A stretch of DNA of 64,000 nucleotides, taken from NCBI RefSeq assembly GCF_009208555.1, contig NZ_WFLI01000001.1, positions 186,001 through 250,000 on the forward strand. The letters are read 5' to 3'. The translations under genes were made by a program, and so were the position numbers. Positions 16,221 to 24,541 of this stretch are shown piece after piece. The notes under the pieces are model-generated. The model was not told the DNA's origin, did not search any database, and saw only the letters and a list, made by a program, of their open reading frames with translations. The stretch comes from Janthinobacterium violaceinigrum (GTDB lineage Bacteria; Pseudomonadota; Gammaproteobacteria; Burkholderiales; Burkholderiaceae_D). Position 1 is the stretch's first letter. Every line of letters starts with the position of its first letter.

Positions 16221-18427
16221 TGGGAAAACCGGCGCCGGTTGGCGGGCATGATTTTCTTCGGCGTGTCTTGCAGGGCCACTTGCGCGCCGCCGCTGGCAAA
16301 CAGCTGCGATGCTTTCTCGCGCGCCGTCTGCGGATCCTCATCCTTGAGGAACCACGCGGGCAGGTAGTTGGCATCGTCGCCCGTGACGAAGCTGCTGGCA
16401 TTGCCGACCCCGACGCTGGCGGCCACGAACTTGGCGTGGTTGCGCTCCTTCTCGACAAAGTACGGGTACTGGCGGCCCGACTCGGCATCCTGGTTCTGGT
16501 TCACGATGAAACCCAGGTAATGCCAGGAGCTGATCATTTGCGAAAAACTGTTCATGCCGCGGCTGTACATCACTTGCATGCCGGCCGGCACGCCGGCGAG
16601 CGCCTGTTCTTCCTTGGTGGTGGCGCCGTTGATCACGTTCCACGGGCTTTGCGGCGGCCACCAGTAGGCGTAGTAGGTGGGCGGCACGGGGATCAGCGAA
16701 TCTGGATTCTTGACCAGGTCCGGATTGTCGAAGTTGATCATCTGCACGGAGCAGTCATAGAAGTCCGCCTGCCACGGGATGGCCATGCGCTTGGTCAGGT
16801 CGCCCGGTTCGCAGCCGGTGCCGACGGTCGGGTCGTTCCAGTCCAGCGGTTCGCACTCGTCGCGGCCAGCCGACAGGCCGTTCTTCTCGTAGTCGGCATC
16901 CACGCGGTGCAGGATGGCGTACGGTTTCGCATAGATGACGGGATTGCGCACGCTCCACGTCACTTCGATGCCGGGGCACATGGGTTCGCCGACGCAATTG
17001 CCGATGGTCGCGTGGTCGAGCGGGTCGATGCCCGGCAGTGCCAGGCCCGGCGCGGTGGGCGAGAATTTGCCCGCCGCCCATTGTTGCAAGGCAAAGTACT
17101 GCGTATCCGTCAGGACCGAAAACTTGCTGATGACGTTGTTGCGCACGGAATTGCTGCCCGAATTCAAGGGCACGAGGGGAACGCCCGCGCCGGGGTTCTC
17201 CGTGGTGGCGGCGCTGAACAATTGTCCGCCCTGGCCGCCCGTGAATCCCGGCACCTGTTCTGCCGTGCCGGGCCGGATGGCCGACGGCTTGCGGAAGTAG
17301 CTGAGGAATTTTTCACGCTGCGGCCGGTTCGCTTCCGAGGCATCGGCCACGTCGAAGGCAGGGCGGATGAAGGCCGTCATCGACGGCACCGTCGCCACCC
17401 ACTGGTAGTCGCCTATCCTGGCGAGGAAGGGGCGGATATCCTGCTCGTAATTGACGACATACTCGGGGTTCCAGCCGTCGCTGCTGCTCCAGCGGGCCGC
17501 GTCGTAGGCTTCGGGCAGCGCATTCTTGTATTTGATGGCCATGTCGGCCACGACATCGTCCCAGGTGGAGATATTCACCAGCTCGGGCGCGAACTTCGGC
17601 GAGCCGATGACCACCCACGCTTTCAATTCGACGCAGGGGCTGCCATCCTTGAAATGGATGGTTGCGGTGACGGGGCCGTCGCCCACATCGTCATTCCACG
17701 TATCGCCGCCGCCAAAGCCCGTGATGCTTTCGGAGCCGCCGGCGCGGCCAAAGGCGCCGATCACCAGCAGGTTGCCGCGCGAATCCGTGCGCATTTCGCC
17801 CAGGGTGCGCACCGGATAGCCTTGCGTGATGGCTTGCGGATCGGGGAAGGACACATATTTATAGGCGCCGGCGCCATCCTTGTCGAAATGGGCCTTGCGC
17901 AGCGGCGCGTCGAGCGTGCGCGGTCCCGGATCGACGATCAGTGCCTGCCGTGCCGCCGCACCGGTGACGTCGCCGTTGCGCAGATTGGTCCAGGAGTTGG
18001 GCGTCAGCTTCCAGGCGGGCGGCGTATTTTCCCACGTTTCATAGCTGTTGTACGGGCCAAACATCAGGTCGCCCAGCAGGGGAATGAAGTTCCACCAGGC
18101 CGCCTTCTTGTTTGCCACGTGCACTTTCCATTCGATGCGGGCGATGCTGGGGTCTTGCATGTCGACCACGGTCTTTTCGCCCGGGCGAGCCGGGTCGGAC
18201 TTGTAAATCTTGAAGCTGGCTGCCTGGCGCCGCACGCGGCCGGCCGCATCCTTGAACTGGGCAACGTGGACGGGCTTGCCATTGGCCAGCTGCGGATCGT
18301 TGTTACTGTCCACTTCCAGCGGCAGCCCGCCTATCGTTTCCGGCGCCAGGTAAAACGAATCATGGCTGTTGCCAACGCGGGCAATGCCGATCGATGGGTG
18401 GATCGAATACTGTTCTGTGCTAGTCAT
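16217..18427 (-). CDS. LodA/GoxA-like CTQ-dependent amino acid oxidase, 736 aa
   Basis: The N-terminus SIHPSIGIARVGNS and segments such as YKSDPARPGEKTVVDMQDP, RTLGEMRTDSRGNLLVIG and WQADFYDC are hallmarks of the LodA family. The best candidates for the crosslinked cofactor are Cys559 (in DFYDC) and Trp635 (in SSWHYLGFI), matching the Cys-Trp pair of L-lysine epsilon-oxidase and glycine oxidase. These enzymes deaminate an amino acid oxidatively and release hydrogen peroxide; LodA is known as an antimicrobial protein. No classical signal peptide is seen, as in LodA. Start ATG 18427 is preceded by AAGGGA; a TTG lies one codon upstream. Substrate (lysine versus glycine or other) is not assignable by eye. 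Confidence 0.85.
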   Translation of the reverse strand: MTSTEQYSIHPSIGIARVGNSHDSFYLAPETIGGLPLEVDSNNDPQLANGKPVHVAQFKDAAGRVRRQAASFKIYKSDPARPGEKTVVDMQDPSIARIEWKVHVANKKAAWWNFIPLLGDLMFGPYNSYETWENTPPAWKLTPNSWTNLRNGDVTGAAARQALIVDPGPRTLDAPLRKAHFDKDGAGAYKYVSFPDPQAITQGYPVRTLGEMRTDSRGNLLVIGAFGRAGGSESITGFGGGDTWNDDVGDGPVTATIHFKDGSPCVELKAWVVIGSPKFAPELVNISTWDDVVADMAIKYKNALPEAYDAARWSSSDGWNPEYVVNYEQDIRPFLARIGDYQWVATVPSMTAFIRPAFDVADASEANRPQREKFLSYFRKPSAIRPGTAEQVPGFTGGQGGQLFSAATTENPGAGVPLVPLNSGSNSVRNNVISKFSVLTDTQYFALQQWAAGKFSPTAPGLALPGIDPLDHATIGNCVGEPMCPGIEVTWSVRNPVIYAKPYAILHRVDADYEKNGLSAGRDECEPLDWNDPTVGTGCEPGDLTKRMAIPWQADFYDCSVQMINFDNPDLVKNPDSLIPVPPTYYAYWWPPQSPWNVINGATTKEEQALAGVPAGMQVMYSRGMNSFSQMISSWHYLGFIVNQNQDAESGRQYPYFVEKERNHAKFVAASVGVGNASSFVTGDDANYLPAWFLKDEDPQTAREKASQLFASGGAQVALQDTPKKIMPANRRRFSH

Positions 18428-18714
18428 CAAGTTTTCCCTTAAAAGGTTGTCATCCCTGGTGGCGTATCTGGCGGCAGCTACGGGGGACGATACAGAGAAA
18501 AATTGCCAAAAAAGTCACCTATTGTCACTTGCCGTCAATATTTTTCGCCCCTGTGATAGCGCTCAAGTCAACGATTCGGCAATTTGCCCGCACGTGCAGG
18601 CGTAATGGAGCAGGGTACTTGCGCCTGAACTTGTATGATGTTGCTAAAAAGAATTATCACCAGCCTGCGCGGGCGCGACTGCCCGCCTGGATGCCTGTCC
18701 CAGTAAAGGAAATC

Positions 18715-20223
18715 ATGATGTATAAAACAGTGCGCGACCTGTTCCTGCATTTCAAGGAAGCCGTCCCATTCCGCCTCGTCCCGGCCCTGATCTGCACCGC
18801 CTTGCTTGTAAGCATGCTATTGCTGCCGGCGCCGGACGGTTTGACGCCCAAGGCCTGGGGCCTGGTGGCGATTTTCCTCACTACGATTTTGGCGATCATC
18901 CTGAAAGTCATGCCCATCGGCGTGATGGCGATGATGGCCATCGTCATCGTGTCCTTGTCGCAAGTGACGTCGACCTCGTCCAAGGGCGCCATCACGGATG
19001 CGCTCAGCAGTTTCTCGAATCCCCTGATCTGGCTGATCGTCGTGGCCATCCTGATTTCGCGGGGCTTGAAGAAGACGGGGCTGGGCAGCCGCATCGGCCT
19101 GCTGTTCATCTCGCTGCTGGGCAAGCGCACCATGGGCATCGGCTATGGCCTGGCCATCTGCGAACTGGTGCTGGCGCCATTTACGCCAAGTAACACGGCA
19201 AGGGGTGGCGGCATCGTCCACCCCGTCATGAAATCGATCGCCAATGCCTTCGATTCGGACCCGGCCAAGGGCACGGAAAAGAAAGTCGGCACCTATCTGG
19301 CCCTCGTCAATTACCATGCCAATCCCATCACGTCGGCCATGTTCCTGACGGCCACGGCGCCGAACCCGCTGGTGGTCGATTTCGTGGCCAAGGCCAGCGG
19401 CCAGAGTTTCCACCTGACGTGGACCACCTGGGCCCTGTGCATGCTGCTGCCGGGCCTCGTCTGCCTGCTGGTGATGCCCTTGATTATCTACTGGCTGTCG
19501 CCGCCGGAACTGAAGGCCACGCCGGACGCCGTCACCTACGCGAAAGCCGAGCTGAAAGGCATGGGGCCGCTGTCGCCGTCGGAAAAAGTCATGCTGGGCA
19601 CCTTCGCCTTGCTGCTGTTGCTGTGGGCGAACGTGCCCGCCATGCTGTTCGGCCCCGCGTTTTCGCTCGATGCGACGGTGGTGGCCTTTGTCGGCTTGTT
19701 CGTGCTGATCATTACCGGCACCATCGACTGGGACGACGTGCTGTCGGAAAAGAGCGCCTGGGACACCCTCGTGTGGTTCGGCGCGCTGGTCATGATGGCC
19801 GAGCAGTTAAATAAGACGGGCGTGATCGCCTGGTTCTCGGCCGGCATGAAGGCGGCCATCGTCGCCAGCGGCATGGACTGGCTGCCCATCGCCGCCGTCC
19901 TTGTGCTGGTGTTCGTGTTCTCGCATTACTTCTTTGCCAGCACGACGGCCCACATCAGCGCCATGTTGCTGGCCTTCCTGACGGTGGGCCTGCACCTGAT
20001 CCCGGCCGCATACCACGTGCCGTTCATGCTGATGATGACGGCCGGCTCGGCCATCATGATGACCCTGACCCACTATGCGACGGGCACCTCGCCCATCATC
20101 TTCGGCAGCGGCTTCGTGACGATGGGCAACTGGTGGCGGGTCGGCTTCATCATGTGCGTGGTGGAACTGCTGATCTTTGCCATCGTGGGCACGACCTGGT
20201 GGAAGGTGCTTGGCTACTGGTAA
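18715..20223 (+). CDS. DASS-family anion:Na+ symporter (CitT/TtdT-like), ~502 aa
   Basis: A polytopic membrane protein with about a dozen hydrophobic segments. The substrate/sodium motif PFTPSNTARGGGIVHPVMKS and the second element TATAPNPLVVDF are diagnostic for the divalent anion:sodium symporter family, specifically the CitT/TtdT/SodiT branch that carries di- and tricarboxylates. Two adjacent ATGs at 18715 and 18718 follow AAAGGA; the second has the better spacing. Divergent from the lodA-like gene across ~290 bp. The substrate could be citrate, tartrate, succinate or 2-oxoglutarate. Confidence 0.88.
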   Translation: MMYKTVRDLFLHFKEAVPFRLVPALICTALLVSMLLLPAPDGLTPKAWGLVAIFLTTILAIILKVMPIGVMAMMAIVIVSLSQVTSTSSKGAITDALSSFSNPLIWLIVVAILISRGLKKTGLGSRIGLLFISLLGKRTMGIGYGLAICELVLAPFTPSNTARGGGIVHPVMKSIANAFDSDPAKGTEKKVGTYLALVNYHANPITSAMFLTATAPNPLVVDFVAKASGQSFHLTWTTWALCMLLPGLVCLLVMPLIIYWLSPPELKATPDAVTYAKAELKGMGPLSPSEKVMLGTFALLLLLWANVPAMLFGPAFSLDATVVAFVGLFVLIITGTIDWDDVLSEKSAWDTLVWFGALVMMAEQLNKTGVIAWFSAGMKAAIVASGMDWLPIAAVLVLVFVFSHYFFASTTAHISAMLLAFLTVGLHLIPAAYHVPFMLMMTAGSAIMMTLTHYATGTSPIIFGSGFVTMGNWWRVGFIMCVVELLIFAIVGTTWWKVLGYW

Positions 20224-20241
20224 CGCAGGCTATCACCGCCG

Positions 20242-20889
20242 CTACAACTGGCGCGCCAGGCTCTGCACCGTGGCCAGGCACTGCTTGAGGTCGCCGCCGG
20301 TGGCGCGTTTCCACAGGACGGCCGCCTGCGACCATGCCTGTTGCGCCAGCAAGTCCTCGATTTCTCTCTGCAATTCGTCCGGCAAGCCGCCGAACTGGCG
20401 CAGCTCCAGTGTACGGGGCTGGCCATGGCGGCCGGCCGGGTCCAGTTCTTCCAGCGCCGCATGCAGGCTGCCGGGCCGGTGCGGCGCGCCGGTTTCATCC
20501 ACATACGCCAGTTGCACGTCGGGAGCATCCGCGACGTCGTAACCGAGGTCGCCGCAAGGTTCATCGATCAGCTGGGCGATGTTATAGATGGTCAATACCT
20601 GCGCGGAACGCACCACGTCCGTCAGGTCGTGCACGTCGACGCCCGCATCCAGCAGGCGCTGCAGGGCAGGGGAGTTGATGAACGGGAAGTCCGACTCGCC
20701 CAAGGTGCGCCAGCGTTCCAGCCATTGCGGCTGCGGCATGCTTTCATCGACCACATCGGACCACAGGCCCCGCAACAGCAAGTGCTGCAGCGCGGGGGCC
20801 AGGTCATTGCGTTGCGCCGCGTCCGCCAAGCTCTGCGCCTGGCTGTCCGTCAAGCCCAGTTCCTGCAAGCGTCGAGAGATCGATGTCAT
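20242..20889 (-). CDS. Conserved hypothetical protein with L7/L12-like C-terminal segment, 215 aa
   Basis: Cytosolic, acidic, no membrane segment. The last ~35 residues (AWSQAAVLWKRATGGDLKQCLATVQSLA) resemble the helix-turn of the ribosomal protein L7/L12 C-terminal fold, a motif that recurs in small proteins of unknown role. The N-terminal ~40 residues (LQELGLTDSQAQSLADAAQRND) are helical. Start ATG 20889 follows AGGAAG. It converges on the DASS gene with only 18 bp between stops. Function unknown. Confidence 0.75.
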   Translation of the reverse strand: MTSISRRLQELGLTDSQAQSLADAAQRNDLAPALQHLLLRGLWSDVVDESMPQPQWLERWRTLGESDFPFINSPALQRLLDAGVDVHDLTDVVRSAQVLTIYNIAQLIDEPCGDLGYDVADAPDVQLAYVDETGAPHRPGSLHAALEELDPAGRHGQPRTLELRQFGGLPDELQREIEDLLAQQAWSQAAVLWKRATGGDLKQCLATVQSLARQL

Positions 20890-21119
20890 TGTCCAGTCTT
20901 CCTTTCACGATATGCGGCATGATAACCGCTGCGGGCCGATCAGCCATGCCCAGGTGCAGGGCCGGCGTGCCGTCAGCATCGACCTGACCTATGTCAATGC
21001 CGTCACGCGGAGCCAGAGGCACGGGCAGGTGCACGATTGACCCGTGCCACGGCACTGGTGAATAATGAGCAATGATGTATTCGAGGCAGGCAAACAAGGC
21101 AGAACGACAAGGGGCGGCA

Positions 21120-21491
21120 ATGGCAACTCTTCCAGCGGAAGCGGCAGAACACCTGTTTTCCTACGGCACCTTGCAACAGGTCGACGTGCAGCTGGCCACC
21201 TTCGGGCGATTGCTCGACAGCCGGCCCGACCAGTTGCCGGGCTACCGTCTGGCGCTGCTGGCGATAGCCGATGCGCAAGTGGTGGCGACCAGCGGCAAGA
21301 CGCATCACCCGATCGCCTCGCGCAGCGGCGAGCCGGCAGATTGCGTGCCGGGCGCCGTGCTGGCCGTTTCGGCGGAGGAATTGCGCCAGGCGGATGGCTA
21401 CGAGGTGGCCGATTACCGGCGCGAGCGCGTCACCCTGGCGTCGGGCATGCAAGCCTGGGCCTACGTGGATGCGCGCGATGCGCTGCGGTGA
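21120..21491 (+). CDS. Gamma-glutamylcyclotransferase-like (AIG2) protein, 123 aa
   Basis: HLFSYGTLQQ near the N-terminus is the FxYGTL substrate-binding loop of the AIG2/GGCT fold. The acidic residue in ADGYEVADYRRERV sits where the family's catalytic Glu lies, before the YxRxxV strand. The start at 21120 (MATLPAEAAEHLFSYG) follows AAGGGG; the longer open frame upstream lacks an SD. Likely cytosolic, acting on gamma-glutamyl or similar amides, but substrates in this superfamily vary widely. Confidence 0.8.
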   Translation: MATLPAEAAEHLFSYGTLQQVDVQLATFGRLLDSRPDQLPGYRLALLAIADAQVVATSGKTHHPIASRSGEPADCVPGAVLAVSAEELRQADGYEVADYRRERVTLASGMQAWAYVDARDALR

Positions 21492-21642
21492 GGGCGGCGC
21501 GCTGCTTTCAGCATGGCCCGTAACGGCTATAGTGCCAAGCGCGCGGGATTGCGCATTGGGCGGATCAATGCAGCGAGAATTTGTCGCAGATCAAAGTCTG
21601 TTTCGCAGGCATGCGCTAAGATCCGTTATTAGACGAATGTAA

Positions 21643-21679
21643 ATATTCAAGCCATATTAATCCATATTCAAGCCATATT
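21643..21679. repeat. Two 16-bp direct repeats with 21-bp period
   Basis: ATATTCAAGCCATATT occurs at 21643-21658 and again at 21664-21679, exactly two helical turns apart, followed by a partial third (CAATATT). It lies in an AT-rich gap between the GGCT-like gene and the RNase gene, downstream of both. A protein-binding site is possible. Confidence 0.6.
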
Positions 21680-21751
21680 CAATATTATGCACGGATATTT
21701 CAATCGGCACCTAGAGTTTCCCCGGCGCCGTTTGAATGTAATAAAGAACGT

Positions 21752-22156
21752 CTAGTTCTTGAGGCTGCAGAAAGATGCATAGTGGTCTTGCGTGTAATAG
21801 CGTTCCACTAATTTGCGTTTCCCTGCCGGAGTCTGCACGAGCAATACCGCGCGATGCGATCCCGCACCGCCATCGCCGCCAATACCCAGATAGTATTCAT
21901 AATAAACCTCGTCCTTGCCGGCGGCAGGGAGGCGCTTTTCATTATTGTTGAATACGGTATTGCCAGCACCACCGGCCACCGCGCTTGTTTTCGCGTTGCG
22001 GTATGCGTCATATTCGCTATTTTGCGGGCTGGGCAGGGTCTTGCTCGGCTCTCTTTTGCCGCAATCGGGGATTTTCGCCGCATAGGCATGGGAGGAGAAA
22101 AGGGCGCCTGCCACAATCAGACCCAGCGACCAGCTTGTTGTGCGTTGAGCTTTCAT
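21752..22156 (-). CDS. Secreted guanyl-specific ribonuclease (N1/T1 family), 134 aa
   Basis: A signal peptide (SLGLIVAGALFSSHAYA) is followed by a ~105-residue domain. The pieces VFNNNEKRLP, YYEYYLG, a later SHRAVLLV and YYTQDHYASF line up in order with the RNase Sa/barnase-like N1/T1 family, where Glu, Arg and His perform the cleavage. Two Cys (in IPDCGKR and ASFCSLKN) could form a disulfide as in RNase Sa-type enzymes. The start at 22156 (MKAQRT) is chosen for the signal peptide. No barstar-like inhibitor is visible beside it, acceptable for an exported enzyme. Confidence 0.85.
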   Translation of the reverse strand: MKAQRTTSWSLGLIVAGALFSSHAYAAKIPDCGKREPSKTLPSPQNSEYDAYRNAKTSAVAGGAGNTVFNNNEKRLPAAGKDEVYYEYYLGIGGDGGAGSHRAVLLVQTPAGKRKLVERYYTQDHYASFCSLKN

Positions 22157-22570
22157 TGCTAATCTTTCGTTGATGTTGCGGTTAATGGAATATTTTCTTG
22201 GATACGGCCAGTATTGGTCGGCCGGCGCAATCTCTGCAGTACTGAATATAATTAAATATTTAAAAGGTTTACTCTCCAATTGTCACGCAACTATGGGTGG
22301 TCATATGTTTTCGTCAGAAACTGTCAGACGAAATATTCCGGAAAATAAATGCAAGGCGGATTTTTGAATAAATCGCGCCGTCATTTTGATTGACGTGACA
22401 ATGTTTGAGTTTTTTTGATCGCTAATTCGTTATGCTTCGAGGCAGTTACTGGCAACAAGCAAGCCAGTGCAAACGTGCCGTTCTCCCGATATTCTGTTGT
22501 TGGGTATATTCGAGCCAGAACAAGGGATGAATTCATCAATCTAAATCATCAACTTCTGATAGGAATCTGC
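22157..22570. other. AT-rich intergenic region between RNase and amidohydrolase genes
   Basis: 414 bp between divergent genes. It contains an imperfect hairpin with arms TTTCGTC (22308-22314) and GACGAAA (22327-22333), and the T-rich run near 22410-22418. No ORF with coding character; promoters for both genes must lie here, but I cannot place them confidently. Confidence 0.4.
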
Positions 22571-24433
22571 ATGAGCCATGACCACCTCGGTTGCGCCTGC
22601 TGCAACCTGCCTCACCTGCCTACGCTGACTAGCGGCCTGTTGACGGAAACCGCACTCAGCGGTGAACTGGACGCCGCGTTCCAGCACGCATATTCCCAGC
22701 AAGCCCAGAAACTGACCCCGCAAGCAACGATTTTCCATAACGGCCACATCCACACCATGGCCGCGGACGGCAGCGACCAGGTAGAGGCGCTGGGCATCGC
22801 CGGCGGCACCATCATTGCCACCGGCACGCTGCACGCCGTGCGCCAGGCCATGCAGCAGCACCAGCCAAGCGAGGTGGACCTGGACGGCCGCACCTTGCTG
22901 CCAGGCTTTGTCGAACCCCATATGCACATCCTGCCCAGCGCGCTGTACAAGAGCTGGCTGTCGCTCACGCCGTTCCTGGCAATACCCCGGCAGCAGGAGC
23001 TGGATACGGAATACAGTTTCCAGAGCATCAGCGGGCGGATCAGCGCGGCGCTGGGACAGCCGGACAAGCTGCCGAAAGATAAAAAAGGCAACCCTTGGGT
23101 GCTGGGCTTCGGCGTCGATCCTTCGCTGATGATGTCGTGGGAAGACATCGGCGCCAGCCAACTGGATGAGCTGAGCAGCACGGTGCCTATCCTGCTGATG
23201 AACTCGTCCGGCCACCTTGCCTACCTCAATACCGCAGCGCTGAAGGCGGCGAACATCGAGGACAGCCCTTCCGGCGTGCTGACCGAAATCAGGATCGCCA
23301 AGGCGCTGCTGGTTGCGCCGCTGCCCAAGCTGCCGGAATTTATCGCTTGCCTGAAGCAGGTGCTGGACAACGCTTCGGCCATGGGCTTTACCAGCGTATT
23401 CGACGCCGGCGTGGGCGCCACCGATGCGCCGCTGGTGGAAATCGGCCTGCTCAAGCTGGCAGCGCACCTCGGTCCCGTGCGCATCGGCGCCGCGCTGTTT
23501 ACCAAACCGGAAGAAAAGGCGCTGGACAATTGGCTCGATCATTACAAGCCGGACCTGGACAACCACGGCGACCAGCGTTTCAGCATCAAGGCGATCAAGC
23601 TGATCGCGGATGGCTCAAACCAGGGCCTGACGGGTTACCAGAGCCAGCCCTATGCGTGCTCGCATGACCATTCGATACCGGAGGTGCCGCCCACCGGCTT
23701 GAGCAACTACCCCGACACGTCCGTGTTTTCCCGCATGCTGGACAAGGCGGTGGGGCGCGGCTGGCCCGTGCTGGTCCACGCCAACGGCGACAAGGCAGTG
23801 GAATATGTGCTGCACAGCTACGATCAGGTACTGACGCCACGGCCAGGCGGCATCAGCGAAGAAGAGGCGAAAAAGCGGCGCCAGCTGCGCCTGCGGGTGG
23901 AGCACGCATCGTTGCTGAATGATGAGGCCATTACGAAAATGGCGACACTGCAGCTGAACCCCAGTTTCCTCATCGGCCACGTCGGCTATTGGGGACACAC
24001 GTTCCAGCAGACCATTTTTGGCCAGGAGCGGGCCCAGTTGCTGGACCGCTGCTACTCGGCATTGAATGCGGGCATGCCCATCAGCTTGCATTCGGACCAT
24101 TTCGTCTCGCCGCTGGGTCCTTTGCGCATGATGGAGCAGGCCGTGTTCCGCACCATGGAAGGTGCGCCAGGGAAAGAGGCGCTGAATCCGGGCGAGCGGA
24201 TCAGTCGCATGGCGGGATTGCGTGCCGTCACGCTGGATGCCGCCTGGCATTGCCACATGGATCATCTGGTGGGCTCGCTGGAAACCGGCAAGCGGGCTGA
24301 CCTGGTGATTCTTGCGCAAGACCCGCTGGACGAGACCGTGCGCAAGCTGCGCGACATCGTGGTGGAGGAAACCTGGCTGGCAGGGGTGCAAGTGCACAGC
24401 GCAGCCAAGTCGCCAGGGGAAATTGCGCGCTAA
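22571..24433 (+). CDS. Amidohydrolase, YtcJ-like (PF07969 type), 620 aa
   Basis: Metal-dependent hydrolase of the composite amidohydrolase group: LLPGFVEPHMHI supplies the HxH-type ligands, LVHANGDKAVEYVL the later His, RVEHASLL a further His, and SLHSDHFVSPLGPL the final Asp/His region, with the C-terminal KRADLVIL strand typical of the beta-sandwich. The N-terminal SHDHLGCACC (His and three Cys) could bind another metal and is an unusual extension. Start ATG 22571 has AGGA upstream; the longer frame is not supported. Substrate unknown; family members hydrolyse amides, imides and formamides. Confidence 0.85.
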   Translation: MSHDHLGCACCNLPHLPTLTSGLLTETALSGELDAAFQHAYSQQAQKLTPQATIFHNGHIHTMAADGSDQVEALGIAGGTIIATGTLHAVRQAMQQHQPSEVDLDGRTLLPGFVEPHMHILPSALYKSWLSLTPFLAIPRQQELDTEYSFQSISGRISAALGQPDKLPKDKKGNPWVLGFGVDPSLMMSWEDIGASQLDELSSTVPILLMNSSGHLAYLNTAALKAANIEDSPSGVLTEIRIAKALLVAPLPKLPEFIACLKQVLDNASAMGFTSVFDAGVGATDAPLVEIGLLKLAAHLGPVRIGAALFTKPEEKALDNWLDHYKPDLDNHGDQRFSIKAIKLIADGSNQGLTGYQSQPYACSHDHSIPEVPPTGLSNYPDTSVFSRMLDKAVGRGWPVLVHANGDKAVEYVLHSYDQVLTPRPGGISEEEAKKRRQLRLRVEHASLLNDEAITKMATLQLNPSFLIGHVGYWGHTFQQTIFGQERAQLLDRCYSALNAGMPISLHSDHFVSPLGPLRMMEQAVFRTMEGAPGKEALNPGERISRMAGLRAVTLDAAWHCHMDHLVGSLETGKRADLVILAQDPLDETVRKLRDIVVEETWLAGVQVHSAAKSPGEIAR

Positions 24434-24452
24434 GCGGCTGTCAACGTCACCG

Positions 24453-24482
24453 CCCCCGACCGCTACAGGCAGCGATCGGGGG
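24453..24482. terminator. Stem-loop between convergent amidohydrolase and FTR1 genes
   Basis: Arms CCCCCGACCGCT and AGCGATCGGGGG (one mismatch) around ACAGGC, in the 108-bp gap between two convergent stop codons. No T-run on either side, so strength is uncertain. Confidence 0.45.
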
Positions 24483-24541
24483 ACGGTCAGCCATTTCAGG
24501 CAGAAACGCCCGTGCCGGCGCGTTTCCTGGGCGTTTGACGG

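Noticed and set aside
16196..18442. A 748-codon plus-strand frame opposite the lodA-like gene
   Set aside because: The minus-strand protein carries all LodA family motifs; the plus frame is its mirror.
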